From CAYXUW01 sp964468375 (GTDB lineage Bacteria > Planctomycetota > Phycisphaerae > Sedimentisphaerales > Anaerobacaceae): a stretch of DNA of 13,289 bases. Location: NCBI GenBank assembly GCA_964468375.1, contig CAYXUW010000066.1:1-13289 (forward strand). Direction: 5' to 3'. The position numbers and the translations under genes were made by a program. Numbering within the stretch: the stretch's first letter is position 1; each line of letters opens with the position of its first letter. A model generated the notes under the pieces. The model was not told the origin of the DNA. It did not search any database and saw only the letters and a program-made list of their open reading frames with translations. This document shows, piece by piece, positions 1 through 6,112 of the stretch.

Positions 1-813
1 CTCGAGAACAGGCGCAACCGCCTGACTACGATAATGGTAATACCGCTGATGAGCTGCGGGGCGAGATTGACGATTTACGCTCTTATCATCCCCGCCTTTT
101 TCCCCGAACACTGGCGAGGGCCGATGCTGTGGCTTATTTACCTGATAGGAATTATCCTCGCTGTTATCTGCGCCAAAATCCTGCGCCTGACCTTGTTCAA
201 AGGCGAGACTATCCCTTTCGTTATGGAGCTGCCGCCTTACCGTGTGCCGACTTTCAAATCCGTTTGTCTGCATATGTGGCAGAGGGGCTGGCTCTATCTC
301 CGCAAAGCCGGAACAATAATCCTCGCCATATCGATTGTCCTCTGGGCGGCTATGAGCTATCCGAAACTGGATGAAAAATCACTGGCGGGTCTGAATCCGG
401 GACAGGCGCAGCAGAAACAGTTGGAGCATTCCGTAATCGGCAGGGTTGGCTGGGCAATCGAGCCGGTCATCAGGCCGCTTGGCTTCGACTGGAAAATCGG
501 GACTGCCCTTATCGGTGCAACAGCCGCCAAGGAAGTTTTCGTATCGCAGTTGGGAATCGTTTATGCGGTGGGCAGCGGTGAGGATTCCTCGCAGAGTTTG
601 AGAGAGAAATTGCAGGCCAGTTACACGCCGTTGACGGGTTTCTGCGTTATGCTGTTCTGCTTAATCAGCGCGCCGTGTGTGGCGACAATCGCGATAACCC
701 GCCAGGAGACCAGTTCCGTCGGCTGGGCGCTGTTCCAGTTCTTCGGGTTGACAGTATTGGCTTATATCGTGACTTTCGTGGTTTATCAACTCGGCTCCCT
801 TTTCGCTGGGTAA
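1..813 (+). CDS. feoB: Ferrous iron transport protein B (FeoB), C-terminal part, 5'-truncated by window edge
   Basis: FeoB is the inner-membrane ferrous iron uptake protein, with an N-terminal GTPase and a C-terminal polytopic transport domain. Only the transport domain is present. The frame is open from base 1 and stops at TAA 811-813, so the true start lies outside the window. The ATG at 34 is internal. The first residues contain the Gate-type motif MSCGARLTIYAL with its conserved cysteine. Several hydrophobic segments follow, then the FeoB-typical ATAAKEVFVSQLGIVY and a second Gate-type stretch with SAPCVATIAITR, ending in a terminal membrane helix. The C-terminus looks complete. What is seen is a membrane protein with both Gate motifs; iron transport is known for the family. 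No feoA or feoC follows: the next gene is adhE, about 220 nt downstream and probably a separate unit. Confidence 0.93.
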   Translation, partial: LENRRNRLTTIMVIPLMSCGARLTIYALIIPAFFPEHWRGPMLWLIYLIGIILAVICAKILRLTLFKGETIPFVMELPPYRVPTFKSVCLHMWQRGWLYLRKAGTIILAISIVLWAAMSYPKLDEKSLAGLNPGQAQQKQLEHSVIGRVGWAIEPVIRPLGFDWKIGTALIGATAAKEVFVSQLGIVYAVGSGEDSSQSLREKLQASYTPLTGFCVMLFCLISAPCVATIAITRQETSSVGWALFQFFGLTVLAYIVTFVVYQLGSLFAG

Positions 814-818
814 GTATG

Positions 819-847
819 TTTAGCCCTACCCGCCCGTTAAGGCTAAA
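819..847 (+). terminator. Weak hairpin just after feoB
   Basis: A 7-bp perfect inverted repeat (TTTAGCC at 819-825, GGCTAAA at 841-847) with a 15-nt C-rich loop lies five bases after the feoB stop. It is followed by ATTTACTA rather than a clean U-run, so it is at best a weak intrinsic terminator or an RNA-processing hairpin. Confidence 0.3.
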
Positions 848-947
848 TTTACTATAATCATAGAATTCGACATCTACCTTGCCAGCAAGCTTATCTCCAT
901 TTGGAGCAACCCAGCAGGACCTCAATTTCCGACAAAGACATTCATAC

Positions 948-976
948 TTGCGGAAAAACTCGATAAAAGATAATAT
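948..976 (+). promoter_or_regulatory. Candidate sigma-70-type promoter for adhE
   Basis: TTGCGG (948-953) and TAATAT (971-976) are separated by 17 nt, about 55 nt upstream of the adhE ATG. A start near 983 would give a leader of roughly 50 nt containing the strong GAGGAG ribosome binding site at 1021-1026. The -35 matches only TTG plus little else, so the call is tentative. A shifted -10 (TATACT, 974-979) would have poorer spacing. Confidence 0.35.
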
Positions 977-1016
977 ACTATCCAATATAGCGGAAGGACG
1001 TGGAAAGAAATCTTGA
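969..1016 (+). pseudogene. Possible remnant of a four-helix-bundle (23S rRNA intervening-sequence type) protein gene
   Basis: Frame 3 reads DNILSNIAEGRGKKS followed by TGA at 1014-1016. The string NIAEG followed by a basic/serine stretch is the hallmark of the small four-helix-bundle family (TIGR02436-like), where it sits mid-protein in a context like IPSNIAEG. Here it ends at once, and the upstream residues in this frame do not look like the family's first helix. No full-length gene is present. This suggests a decayed fragment lying over the adhE leader. Fifteen residues could match by chance, and the same bases also carry the putative adhE -10 region. Confidence 0.3.
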
Positions 1017-1031
1017 TGCCGAGGAGTCCAA

Positions 1032-3632
1032 ATGGGTAAAAAGCTAAAAGCAGAACCGCCTGAAAAAGCAGAACAAAATCTCTGTCATGCCGAGATTGAT
1101 AATCTTGTTGAGCAGGCACAAAAAGCGGCCGCCGAATTCCTGAAGCTCGAACAGGAAGATGTCGACCGTATCGTTCACGCAATGGCTCGGGCAGGTGAGG
1201 CCGAACGGCTGTCCCTTGCCAGACTCGCCGTCGAAGAAACAAAAATGGGAGTTTTTGAAGACAAGGTAGTAAAAAATCAATTCTCCACCGAGTACATCTA
1301 CAACGATATAAAAGATGTCAAGACTGTCGGCGTCATTCGCCGTGATACTTTACGCGGCATCGCAGAGATGGCCGAGCCTGTGGGACCGATTGCCGTCATC
1401 ACGCCCGTTACAAATCCGACTTCTACCGTGATGTTCAAATGCATAATAGCTATGAAGACACGAAATCCTGTTATTGTCGCAGCACATCCGAAGGCATTGC
1501 GGTGCAGTATCAAGGCAGCTAAAATTATGTACGATGCTGCGTTGAAGGCCAGCGCGCCCAAAAATGCTATTCAATGGGTCGAGCGTCCCTCGGTGGAAGG
1601 CAGCAATTACTTAATGAGCCATTCCGGAATTGCCCTTATCCTGGCCACAGGCGGTTCAGCAATGGTCAAAGCGGCATACAGTTCCGGAACTCCGGCATTT
1701 GGCGTTGGCCCCGGCAATACTCCCGCCTACATCGACAAAAGTGCTCGAATTGATATGGCCGTAACAAGCATCATTATGTCCAAGACTTTTGACCACGGCA
1801 TGATATGCGCATCGGAGCAATCGGTCGTCAGTGACGAAACCGTAGCTGACGAAGTAGAGAAAAAATTCGAGGAAAATGGTGTCTATTTCTGCTCAGAAGA
1901 GCAGGCACAGCGGCTCGCAGGCATCGCGATAGACGCCAAACGGCAAATGATGTCAGCCGCCGTAGTAGGCCAGCCCGCTAACAAGATTGCCAAACTCACA
2001 GATATCGATGTCCCCGAAGATACGAAAATCCTTGGCGTTCGGCTCGATAAAGTGGGAAGCGACTGTCCCCTCTCACGCGAAAAACTCAGCCCGATACTCG
2101 GCTTCTACCGCGTCAAAAACCTCCGGCAGGGACTGGATAGATGCAAAGAAATCTCCGAGTTCGGCGGATTGGGCCATACCGCCGTTGTTTATGCCGAAGA
2201 TGACCACGTCGTCGCGGCATTTCAAAATGTTATGAGTGCCGGCAGAATCCTGGTGAACTCGCCAAGTGCACACGGTGCTATCGGAGATATCTATAACCGC
2301 ATCGGCCCGTCCCTCACTTTGGGTTGTGGCACCAAAGGTGGAAACATAACAACGTCAAATATATCGGTTATGAATCTGCTCAACATCAAGCAGGTAACCG
2401 AACGAAAAGTCAATATGCTCTGGATGCAGGTCCCGAAGGAAATCTATTTCAACTTCGGAAGTCTCGAATACCTCCGTGACATCAAAGCCGAAAATGTTGT
2501 CATTGTTACCGACCCCATAATGTCAAAAATCGGCAACGTGAAAAAAGTCACCTCACTCCTCGAGAACGTTCAGCAGGTCCGAGTCTTCACCGATGTCGAG
2601 CCCGACCCTTCCGTTGAGACCGTAATGGCCGGAAAAGCCTTCCTTGACCAGTATCAGCCCGAATACATCATAGCGCTCGGCGGCGGCTCGCCCATAGATG
2701 CCGCCAAGGGTATGTGGCTGTTTTATGAACATCCCGAAACTAAATTCGACGATTTGAAGCTCAAGTTCGCCGACATCCGCAAACGAACATACCGCTTCCC
2801 CGACCTTGGCAGAAAGTGTAAATTAATCGCCATCCCAACCACCAGTGGAACAGGTAGCGAAGTGACAGCTTTTACTGTTATTACCGACAAGCAAAAGGGC
2901 ATCAAATATCCCCTCGCCGATTACGCACTCACCCCGACAATCGCAATCGTCGACCCCGACCTCGCTATGACAATGCCTCCCTCCGTTACTGCCGACACTG
3001 GCCTCGACGTCCTCACCCACGCGATAGAGGCCTACGTCTCCGTCTGCGCAACCGACTACACCGACCCCCTCGCGTTGCAGGCAATAAAAATGGTCTTCGA
3101 ATATTTAAGATGCGCTTACAAAGATGGCAATGACCGCACCGCCCGAGAAAAAATGCACAACGCCTCCTGCATAGCCGGCCTCGCATTCACAAACGCCTTC
3201 CTTGGCATCAACCACAGTCTCGCCCACATCCTCGGGAATCGCTTTAACATCCCGCACGGCCGGGCCAACGCCGTCCTCCTGCCGCACGTCATCGCCTACA
3301 ACGCCGAAAAGCCGACAAAGTTCACCTCCTTCCCGAACTACGAAAAATACATTGCCGACAAAAAATACGCTGAAATCGCGTCGGCCCTCGGCCTTGAAGG
3401 AAAATCCGCCAAACAAAAAATCCAAAAACTCATCGAAGAAGTCCGTAAACTCATCAAAGACGTCGGCATCCCGTTGACCCTCAAGGATATGGGCATCAAA
3501 AAAGACGACTTCATGCTCACAACTTTGGATATGGCCTACATCGCCTTTGACGACCAGTGCACCGGCTCCAACCCCCGATACCCATTGGTCAGAGAGCTTG
3601 AGGATATATACACCTCGGCCTACGGAGAATAA
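1032..3632 (+). CDS. adhE: Bifunctional acetaldehyde-CoA/alcohol dehydrogenase AdhE
   Basis: AdhE reduces acetyl-CoA to acetaldehyde and then to ethanol with two NADH, regenerating NAD+ in fermentation. It is cytoplasmic and forms helical spirosomes in characterised homologues. The 866-residue length matches the family (E. coli about 891). The N-terminal CoA-acylating aldehyde dehydrogenase domain (about 20-440) has the catalytic cysteine in MICASEQS, C259. The iron-dependent alcohol dehydrogenase domain (about 465-860) has the nucleotide-binding GGGSPIDAAKG (G550-552), PTTSGTGSEVTAF, and putative metal ligands D659, H663, H728 and H742. All key residues are present, so the protein should be active. 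The ATG at 1032 follows GAGGAG (1021-1026) at good spacing. Relative to the E. coli protein it lacks the lysine/alanine-rich C-terminal tail. A receiver protein follows 23 nt downstream, probably co-transcribed. The 3' half is much more C-rich than the 5' half. Confidence 0.97.
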   Translation: MGKKLKAEPPEKAEQNLCHAEIDNLVEQAQKAAAEFLKLEQEDVDRIVHAMARAGEAERLSLARLAVEETKMGVFEDKVVKNQFSTEYIYNDIKDVKTVGVIRRDTLRGIAEMAEPVGPIAVITPVTNPTSTVMFKCIIAMKTRNPVIVAAHPKALRCSIKAAKIMYDAALKASAPKNAIQWVERPSVEGSNYLMSHSGIALILATGGSAMVKAAYSSGTPAFGVGPGNTPAYIDKSARIDMAVTSIIMSKTFDHGMICASEQSVVSDETVADEVEKKFEENGVYFCSEEQAQRLAGIAIDAKRQMMSAAVVGQPANKIAKLTDIDVPEDTKILGVRLDKVGSDCPLSREKLSPILGFYRVKNLRQGLDRCKEISEFGGLGHTAVVYAEDDHVVAAFQNVMSAGRILVNSPSAHGAIGDIYNRIGPSLTLGCGTKGGNITTSNISVMNLLNIKQVTERKVNMLWMQVPKEIYFNFGSLEYLRDIKAENVVIVTDPIMSKIGNVKKVTSLLENVQQVRVFTDVEPDPSVETVMAGKAFLDQYQPEYIIALGGGSPIDAAKGMWLFYEHPETKFDDLKLKFADIRKRTYRFPDLGRKCKLIAIPTTSGTGSEVTAFTVITDKQKGIKYPLADYALTPTIAIVDPDLAMTMPPSVTADTGLDVLTHAIEAYVSVCATDYTDPLALQAIKMVFEYLRCAYKDGNDRTAREKMHNASCIAGLAFTNAFLGINHSLAHILGNRFNIPHGRANAVLLPHVIAYNAEKPTKFTSFPNYEKYIADKKYAEIASALGLEGKSAKQKIQKLIEEVRKLIKDVGIPLTLKDMGIKKDDFMLTTLDMAYIAFDDQCTGSNPRYPLVRELEDIYTSAYGE

Positions 3633-3655
3633 AACACTTTTTAAGGAATCATAAA

Positions 3656-4051
3656 ATGTCACTCGGAAAAGTTTTTGTAGTTGATGATGAAGACGATGTC
3701 CTCGCCGTTATGCAGGAAGTTATCACCAGTGCCGGCTACGAAGTCGAAACTTTCACCTCCGGCTCCGCCGCTTTGGAAAAAATGGACGCTTCTCCCCCTG
3801 ATATGGCATTCCTCGACATCCAGATGCCAGATATGAACGGCTTCCAAATCCTGAAAGCCATCCGTGAAAAAGAAAGCCTCGCTAAACTGCCCGTCGTCTT
3901 CCTCTCCTCGATCAGTTCCGTAACCGGCCGCGATTACGACCCCGAAACTATCCAGTCCAAATACGGCGTCCTCCCAGACGCATTCATCCCAAAATCCATA
4001 GAGCCCGAAATCATACAACAGCACCTGAAAAAATTCATAAAAGACAAGTAA
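3656..4051 (+). CDS. Stand-alone response regulator receiver (REC) domain protein
   Basis: This 131-residue protein is a single CheY-like receiver with no output domain. The acidic pocket is D10/D11 (VVDDEDD), the predicted phospho-acceptor is D54 in FLDIQMPDMNG, the switch Ser is S84/S85, and the conserved lysine is K113 in FIPKS. All catalytic residues are therefore present. An insertion of about 15-20 residues (about 88-107, containing RDYDPETIQSKYG) lengthens the region between beta4 and beta5 relative to CheY. The ATG at 3656 follows AAGGA about 9 nt upstream, 23 nt after adhE, which implies one transcript. There is no cognate kinase beside it; the nearest kinase is on the other strand about 3 kb away and has its own regulator. 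Its role may be protein-protein signalling or phosphorelay, and any link to AdhE is inference from position only. Confidence 0.9.
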   Translation: MSLGKVFVVDDEDDVLAVMQEVITSAGYEVETFTSGSAALEKMDASPPDMAFLDIQMPDMNGFQILKAIREKESLAKLPVVFLSSISSVTGRDYDPETIQSKYGVLPDAFIPKSIEPEIIQQHLKKFIKDK

Positions 4052-4066
4052 ATGCCTTTATGTTTA

Positions 4067-4087
4067 GCCCTGGGTTTTACCTGGGGT
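4067..4087 (+). terminator. Hairpin after the adhE-REC unit
   Basis: In the plus-strand RNA, CCCUGGGU (4068-4075) can pair with ACCUGGGG (4079-4086) across a UUU loop. Two pairs are G-U wobbles, and 4067/4087 adds a further G-U. On the minus strand the wobbles become mismatches, so the structure is specific to the adhE direction. It starts 16 nt after the REC stop codon. No U-tract follows (TACTCAACG), so it may be a pause or processing structure rather than a classical intrinsic terminator. Confidence 0.35.
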
Positions 4088-4290
4088 ACTCAACGATATA
4101 ACTGTTCCCTCGACCCGCTAATCTAATCCTTTGAATTAGTGACGACTTGCTGTTGCTGCCTCCTGCTCGGATACCCATTTTATGTATGCTTGCGCATACT
4201 TACTGTCTGTTTCCGACTCGCGGGCATCCGGCTCCACAAGCAACAAATGTTTAAAACATCTTTTTTTGTAGTTTTCATCATCTTTTGTAA

Positions 4291-4310
4291 ACTTTTGAAA
4301 ACTTTTGAAA
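4291..4310. repeat. 10-bp perfect tandem duplication in AT-rich spacer
   Basis: The decamer ACTTTTGAAA occurs twice back to back (4291-4300, 4301-4310), preceded by the related TCTTTTGTAA at 4281-4290. It lies in the 4052-4417 spacer, which is AT-rich and has no convincing gene. The only other local structure I see there is a 6-bp hairpin GTATGC/GCATAC at 4184-4199. The 61-codon open frame at 4139-4324 lacks a ribosome binding site and looks non-coding. Confidence 0.6.
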
Positions 4311-4417
4311 GGTTGTTAATATAACAGCGCCGTTGCCCACTTTCAGTGCATTTTACGAACTAACGTCCTCTTACCACAAGCCAATTAAAATTTACCCCGG
4401 CTTGCCGGACTCAATTA

Positions 4418-4452
4418 ACTAACGACTAAATACCAGCGACTAACAACTAAAT
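4418..4452. repeat. Period-7 tandem repeat (about five heptamer units)
   Basis: The sequence repeats with a 7-bp period over five units. Four of the five begin ACTAA (4418, 4425, 4439, 4446); the middle unit is degenerate (ACCAGCG). The array ends 6 bp upstream of the -35 element of the promoter at 4459-4486. This could be a slipped-strand microsatellite, a small repeat-protein binding array, or the border of a larger repetitive element. Confidence 0.6.
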
Positions 4453-4458
4453 TTTCCC

Positions 4459-4486
4459 TTGCTTTTTACCCGAAATTTGGTATAAT
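4459..4486 (+). promoter_or_regulatory. Strong extended -10 promoter driving the 4492+ structured region
   Basis: The -10 hexamer TATAAT (4481-4486) is a perfect sigma-70 consensus and is preceded by TG plus one base (extended -10). A TTGCTT -35 lies 16 bp upstream (4459-4464). The predicted transcription start (about 4492-4494) coincides with the first base of a 9-bp GNRA-capped hairpin. No conventional protein gene follows, which points to an RNA product or the leader of a very small gene. Confidence 0.55.
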
Positions 4487-4491
4487 TCCCT

Positions 4492-4569
4492 CAGTTTATC
4501 GCAAGATAAACTGCATATCGCCACAGAGTGGCAAGGTCGTGGAGCCAGCAGGCTCGGGTCAGAAACGAC
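4492..4569 (+). ncRNA. Candidate structured RNA: three consecutive hairpins at a predicted transcript 5' end
   Basis: Three stem-loops follow one another. Hairpin 1 is a perfect 9-bp stem (4492-4500 with 4505-4513) capped by the GNRA tetraloop GCAA. Hairpin 2 is GCCAC/GTGGC (4520-4524 with 4528-4532) with an AGA loop. Hairpin 3 has an outer GTCGT/ACGAC stem (4536-4540 with 4565-4569) enclosing GAGCC/GGCTC (4542-4546 with 4551-4555) with an AGCA loop. They start at the expected start site of the promoter just upstream. I could not match the layout to a riboswitch or RNA family I know; the c-di-GMP-I (GEMM) core is absent. The 3' end is unknown, and the transcript may run to about 4835. Confidence 0.45.
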
Positions 4570-4642
4570 TTAATATTTTCAACCTTGTAGCGGATTTCGC
4601 CTCGCCTTTTATACAGCGGTCGAAAACCCAAGCGGAGATTTT

Positions 4643-4837
4643 ATGCGCACAAAGGAAGATTCAATCAAAAAGGAACTTACCACCCTTAAGGGTGTGCAAA
4701 ACAAACCCAATTTTCCAAAAAGTCAAGTTTTTATAAAGCTAGCTTTAAGAAAGGTTTATAACGAAAAATGCGAATTGGACACTTGGTCAAAACAAACCCA
4801 AAACAAACCCAAAACAAACCCAATCAAACCCAATTAA
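4643..4837 (+). CDS. Doubtful 64-residue Lys/Asn-rich open frame inside the repeat element
   Basis: An ATG with an upstream CGGAG (spacing about 5) opens a 64-codon frame that runs to TAA 4835-4837, just before the convergent terminator. The product would be rich in Lys, Asn, Thr and Pro, and its tail (NKPKTNPIKPN) is simply the translated 11-bp tandem repeat. No domain is recognisable. The same DNA repeat would give KQTQF-, NKPNF- or TNPIF-like strings depending on frame. From memory I believe short database proteins of all three types exist in Phycisphaerae, which argues for a DNA-level repeat rather than a selected protein. A genuine small protein cannot be excluded. Confidence 0.2.
   Translation: MRTKEDSIKKELTTLKGVQNKPNFPKSQVFIKLALRKVYNEKCELDTWSKQTQNKPKTNPIKPN
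4681..4834. repeat. A/C-rich repeat block with two perfect palindromes and an 11-bp tandem array
   Basis: The block contains the palindrome CACCCTTAAGGGTG (4681-4694), a first copy of the A/C-rich motif at 4698-4714, and the palindrome TAAAGCTAGCTTTA (4734-4747). It then has three perfect tandem 11-mers AAAACAAACCC (4789-4799, 4800-4810, 4811-4821) and a degenerate fourth copy to 4834. Copies separated by other sequence, flanked by dyads, resemble a repetitive intergenic element rather than simple slippage. Confidence 0.6.
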
Positions 4838-4863
4838 AAAGCCCCCGCGGCGCTTGAGCGGGG
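4836..4863 (-). terminator. Intrinsic terminator of the glycerate kinase gene
   Basis: On the minus strand, CCCCGC (4863-4858) pairs with GCGGGG (4848-4843) around a 9-nt loop, followed by GCTTTTT (T-run at 4840-4836). It lies 10 nt beyond the glycerate kinase stop codon. The plus-strand reading lacks a U-tract, so it does not terminate the convergent 4492+ transcript well. Confidence 0.8.
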
Positions 4864-4873
4864 TAAAGCCAAC

Positions 4874-5995
4874 TTATTGGAAATGCCGCTGCGCAAATTG
4901 CTTCGCCGCTTCGACTAACAAGCTCTTCGTATTCGCAATGGCATCGTCTATACTCATATTTTCATCTGACAGCGCAATAGCGTCCGCAATCCCGAAGTTT
5001 TTCCATTGCTGTTCAGGTAATTCAACCCTGCCGGCTATAACTCCAATCTTTACATTGTTTTGGGCAGCTATTTTCACCACTCCCGAGACCACTTTGCCCC
5101 GCAGAGATTGCGAATCGAATTGTCCTTCGCCCGTAATTACCCATTCCGCATTGCGGATTTCTTTTTCTAATCCGCTTTGCCGAATAATAGTCTCTATACC
5201 GCTGACTAATTTCGCATTCATAAATGCAACCGCGCCCGCTGACAATCCTCCCGCTGCACCGGCCCCCGGGATTTTGTCTATTTCTATATCTAACTGCTGT
5301 TTGACAATTTCCGCCAAGCGGCTTAACCCCGCTTCGAGCCGTTCGACCATTTCAGCCGTGGCGCCTTTTTGCGGAGCGAACACTCTCGCTGCTCCGTTTT
5401 CCCCGCAAAGCGGATTATCAACATCGCAGAGCACATTAATCTCCGGCAAATTTATTTTTTCGGGCCTGACTATTTGCGCGATATTTTCCAGCTCCCCGCC
5501 GCCGAGACCAATTTCTTTGTCCTGTGAATCGAGGAATTTCCATCCTAACGCCTTTGCCGCACCGACCCCGCCGTCCACCGTTGCGCTTCCGCCGACCGCC
5601 AGCAGAATCTTATCAGCTCCATAATCCGTAGCCGCCTGAATAAGCTCGCCCGTTCCGAACGTGGTTGTTTTCAGCGGATTTGCTTGATGCGGACTTAATA
5701 GTTCCAGCCCGCTTGCCTTTGCCATTTCCACCAGAGCCGTTTTCGTATCCGGGAAGAATGCAAATCCTGCATTAACCTGCATTTCCGGCAGGGGTCCCGT
5801 TGTTTGTATTTCTACCCATTTACCCCCGCGTGCCGCCATCATTGCCTCGGCTGTTCCCTCGCCGCCGTCGGCCATTGGGATGCTGACAATCTCAAAGTCG
5901 GGATTAACAGATTGTAAAGTGTCCTTTATAATCCCGCAGGCGGTGACCGCGCTGATACTCGATTTGAACGAATCCATAGCTATTATTATCTTCAA
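4874..5995 (-). CDS. Glycerate kinase, GarK/GlxK family
   Basis: This family phosphorylates D-glycerate with ATP, feeding glycerate from glyoxylate, hexarate or serine-type pathways into lower glycolysis; most characterised GarK/GlxK members give 2-phosphoglycerate. The enzyme is cytoplasmic. With a TTG start at 5995 the product is 373 residues, the usual family length. It begins MKIIIAMDSFKSS, the canonical N-terminus except that the usual FKGS glycine is serine. PMADGGEGT lies at 40-48, with ATVDGGVGAAKALG, DVDNPLCGENGAA, GAGAAGGLSAG and ITGEGQFDSQSLRGK further on. The open frame extends 27 codons upstream to an ATG at 6076, but those residues (GRHLFWVVEFF...) are unlike the family and overlap the promoter. 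TTG also has AAAGGA 7 nt upstream, so I chose it. It is monocistronic, with its own promoter and terminator. In this context it might process products of uronate or hexarate catabolism, which is inference. Confidence 0.93.
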   Translation of the reverse strand: MKIIIAMDSFKSSISAVTACGIIKDTLQSVNPDFEIVSIPMADGGEGTAEAMMAARGGKWVEIQTTGPLPEMQVNAGFAFFPDTKTALVEMAKASGLELLSPHQANPLKTTTFGTGELIQAATDYGADKILLAVGGSATVDGGVGAAKALGWKFLDSQDKEIGLGGGELENIAQIVRPEKINLPEINVLCDVDNPLCGENGAARVFAPQKGATAEMVERLEAGLSRLAEIVKQQLDIEIDKIPGAGAAGGLSAGAVAFMNAKLVSGIETIIRQSGLEKEIRNAEWVITGEGQFDSQSLRGKVVSGVVKIAAQNNVKIGVIAGRVELPEQQWKNFGIADAIALSDENMSIDDAIANTKSLLVEAAKQFAQRHFQ

Positions 5996-6022
5996 TTTAT
6001 TGTCCTTTGAAGTAGACGGGTT

Positions 6023-6051
6023 AGGATAGCAGGGAATTTGAAAGAATTCAA
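6023..6051 (-). promoter_or_regulatory. Promoter of the glycerate kinase gene
   Basis: On the minus strand, TTGAAT (6051-6046) and an extended -10 TGC-TATCCT (hexamer 6028-6023) are separated by exactly 17 nt. The start would fall near 6016, giving a leader of about 20 nt that just includes the AAAGGA ribosome binding site and the TTG start. The location inside the upstream open frame supports the shorter gene model. Confidence 0.55.
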
Positions 6052-6057
6052 CCACCC

Positions 6058-6101
6058 AAAAAAGATGTCGGCCCAAGATGGAGTTGTAATCTTAGGCCGA
6101 C
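6058..6101 (-). terminator. Intrinsic terminator upstream of the glycerate kinase promoter
   Basis: GTCGGCC (6067-6073) pairs with GGCCGAC (6095-6101), and AAGAT (6075-6079) pairs with ATCTT (6089-6093). There is one mismatched position and a 9-nt loop, giving a 12-bp stem. On the minus strand it is followed by ATC and six Ts (6063-6058). It would insulate the glycerate kinase promoter from transcripts arriving from the response regulator operon. Confidence 0.65.
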
Positions 6102-6112
6102 TTTGTTATATA

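Noticed and set aside
665..985. 106-codon minus-strand frame overlapping the feoB 3' end and the spacer
   Set aside because: Half of it lies opposite feoB. There is no convincing ribosome binding site and no family resemblance that I can defend.
3105..3662. 185-codon minus-strand open frame opposite the 3' end of adhE
   Set aside because: A shadow caused by the C-rich third positions of adhE. No domain is recognisable and the plus-strand protein is unambiguous.
4139..4324. 61-codon plus-strand frame rich in Cys and hydrophobic residues
   Set aside because: No ribosome binding site, composition follows the AT-rich spacer, and no recognisable motif.
4492..4569. Possible c-di-GMP-I (GEMM) or other known riboswitch
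   Set aside because: The diagnostic GEMM core and tetraloop-receptor sequences are missing, and no riboswitch-regulated gene follows on the same strand.
4789..4834. Possible CRISPR array
   Set aside because: The 11-bp units are directly abutting without spacers, and no cas gene is present.
4854..5624. 256-codon plus-strand open frame antisense to glycerate kinase
   Set aside because: It mirrors a gene with clear family motifs, has low-complexity Ser/Pro/Ala composition, shows no recognisable domain, and starts within the convergent terminator.
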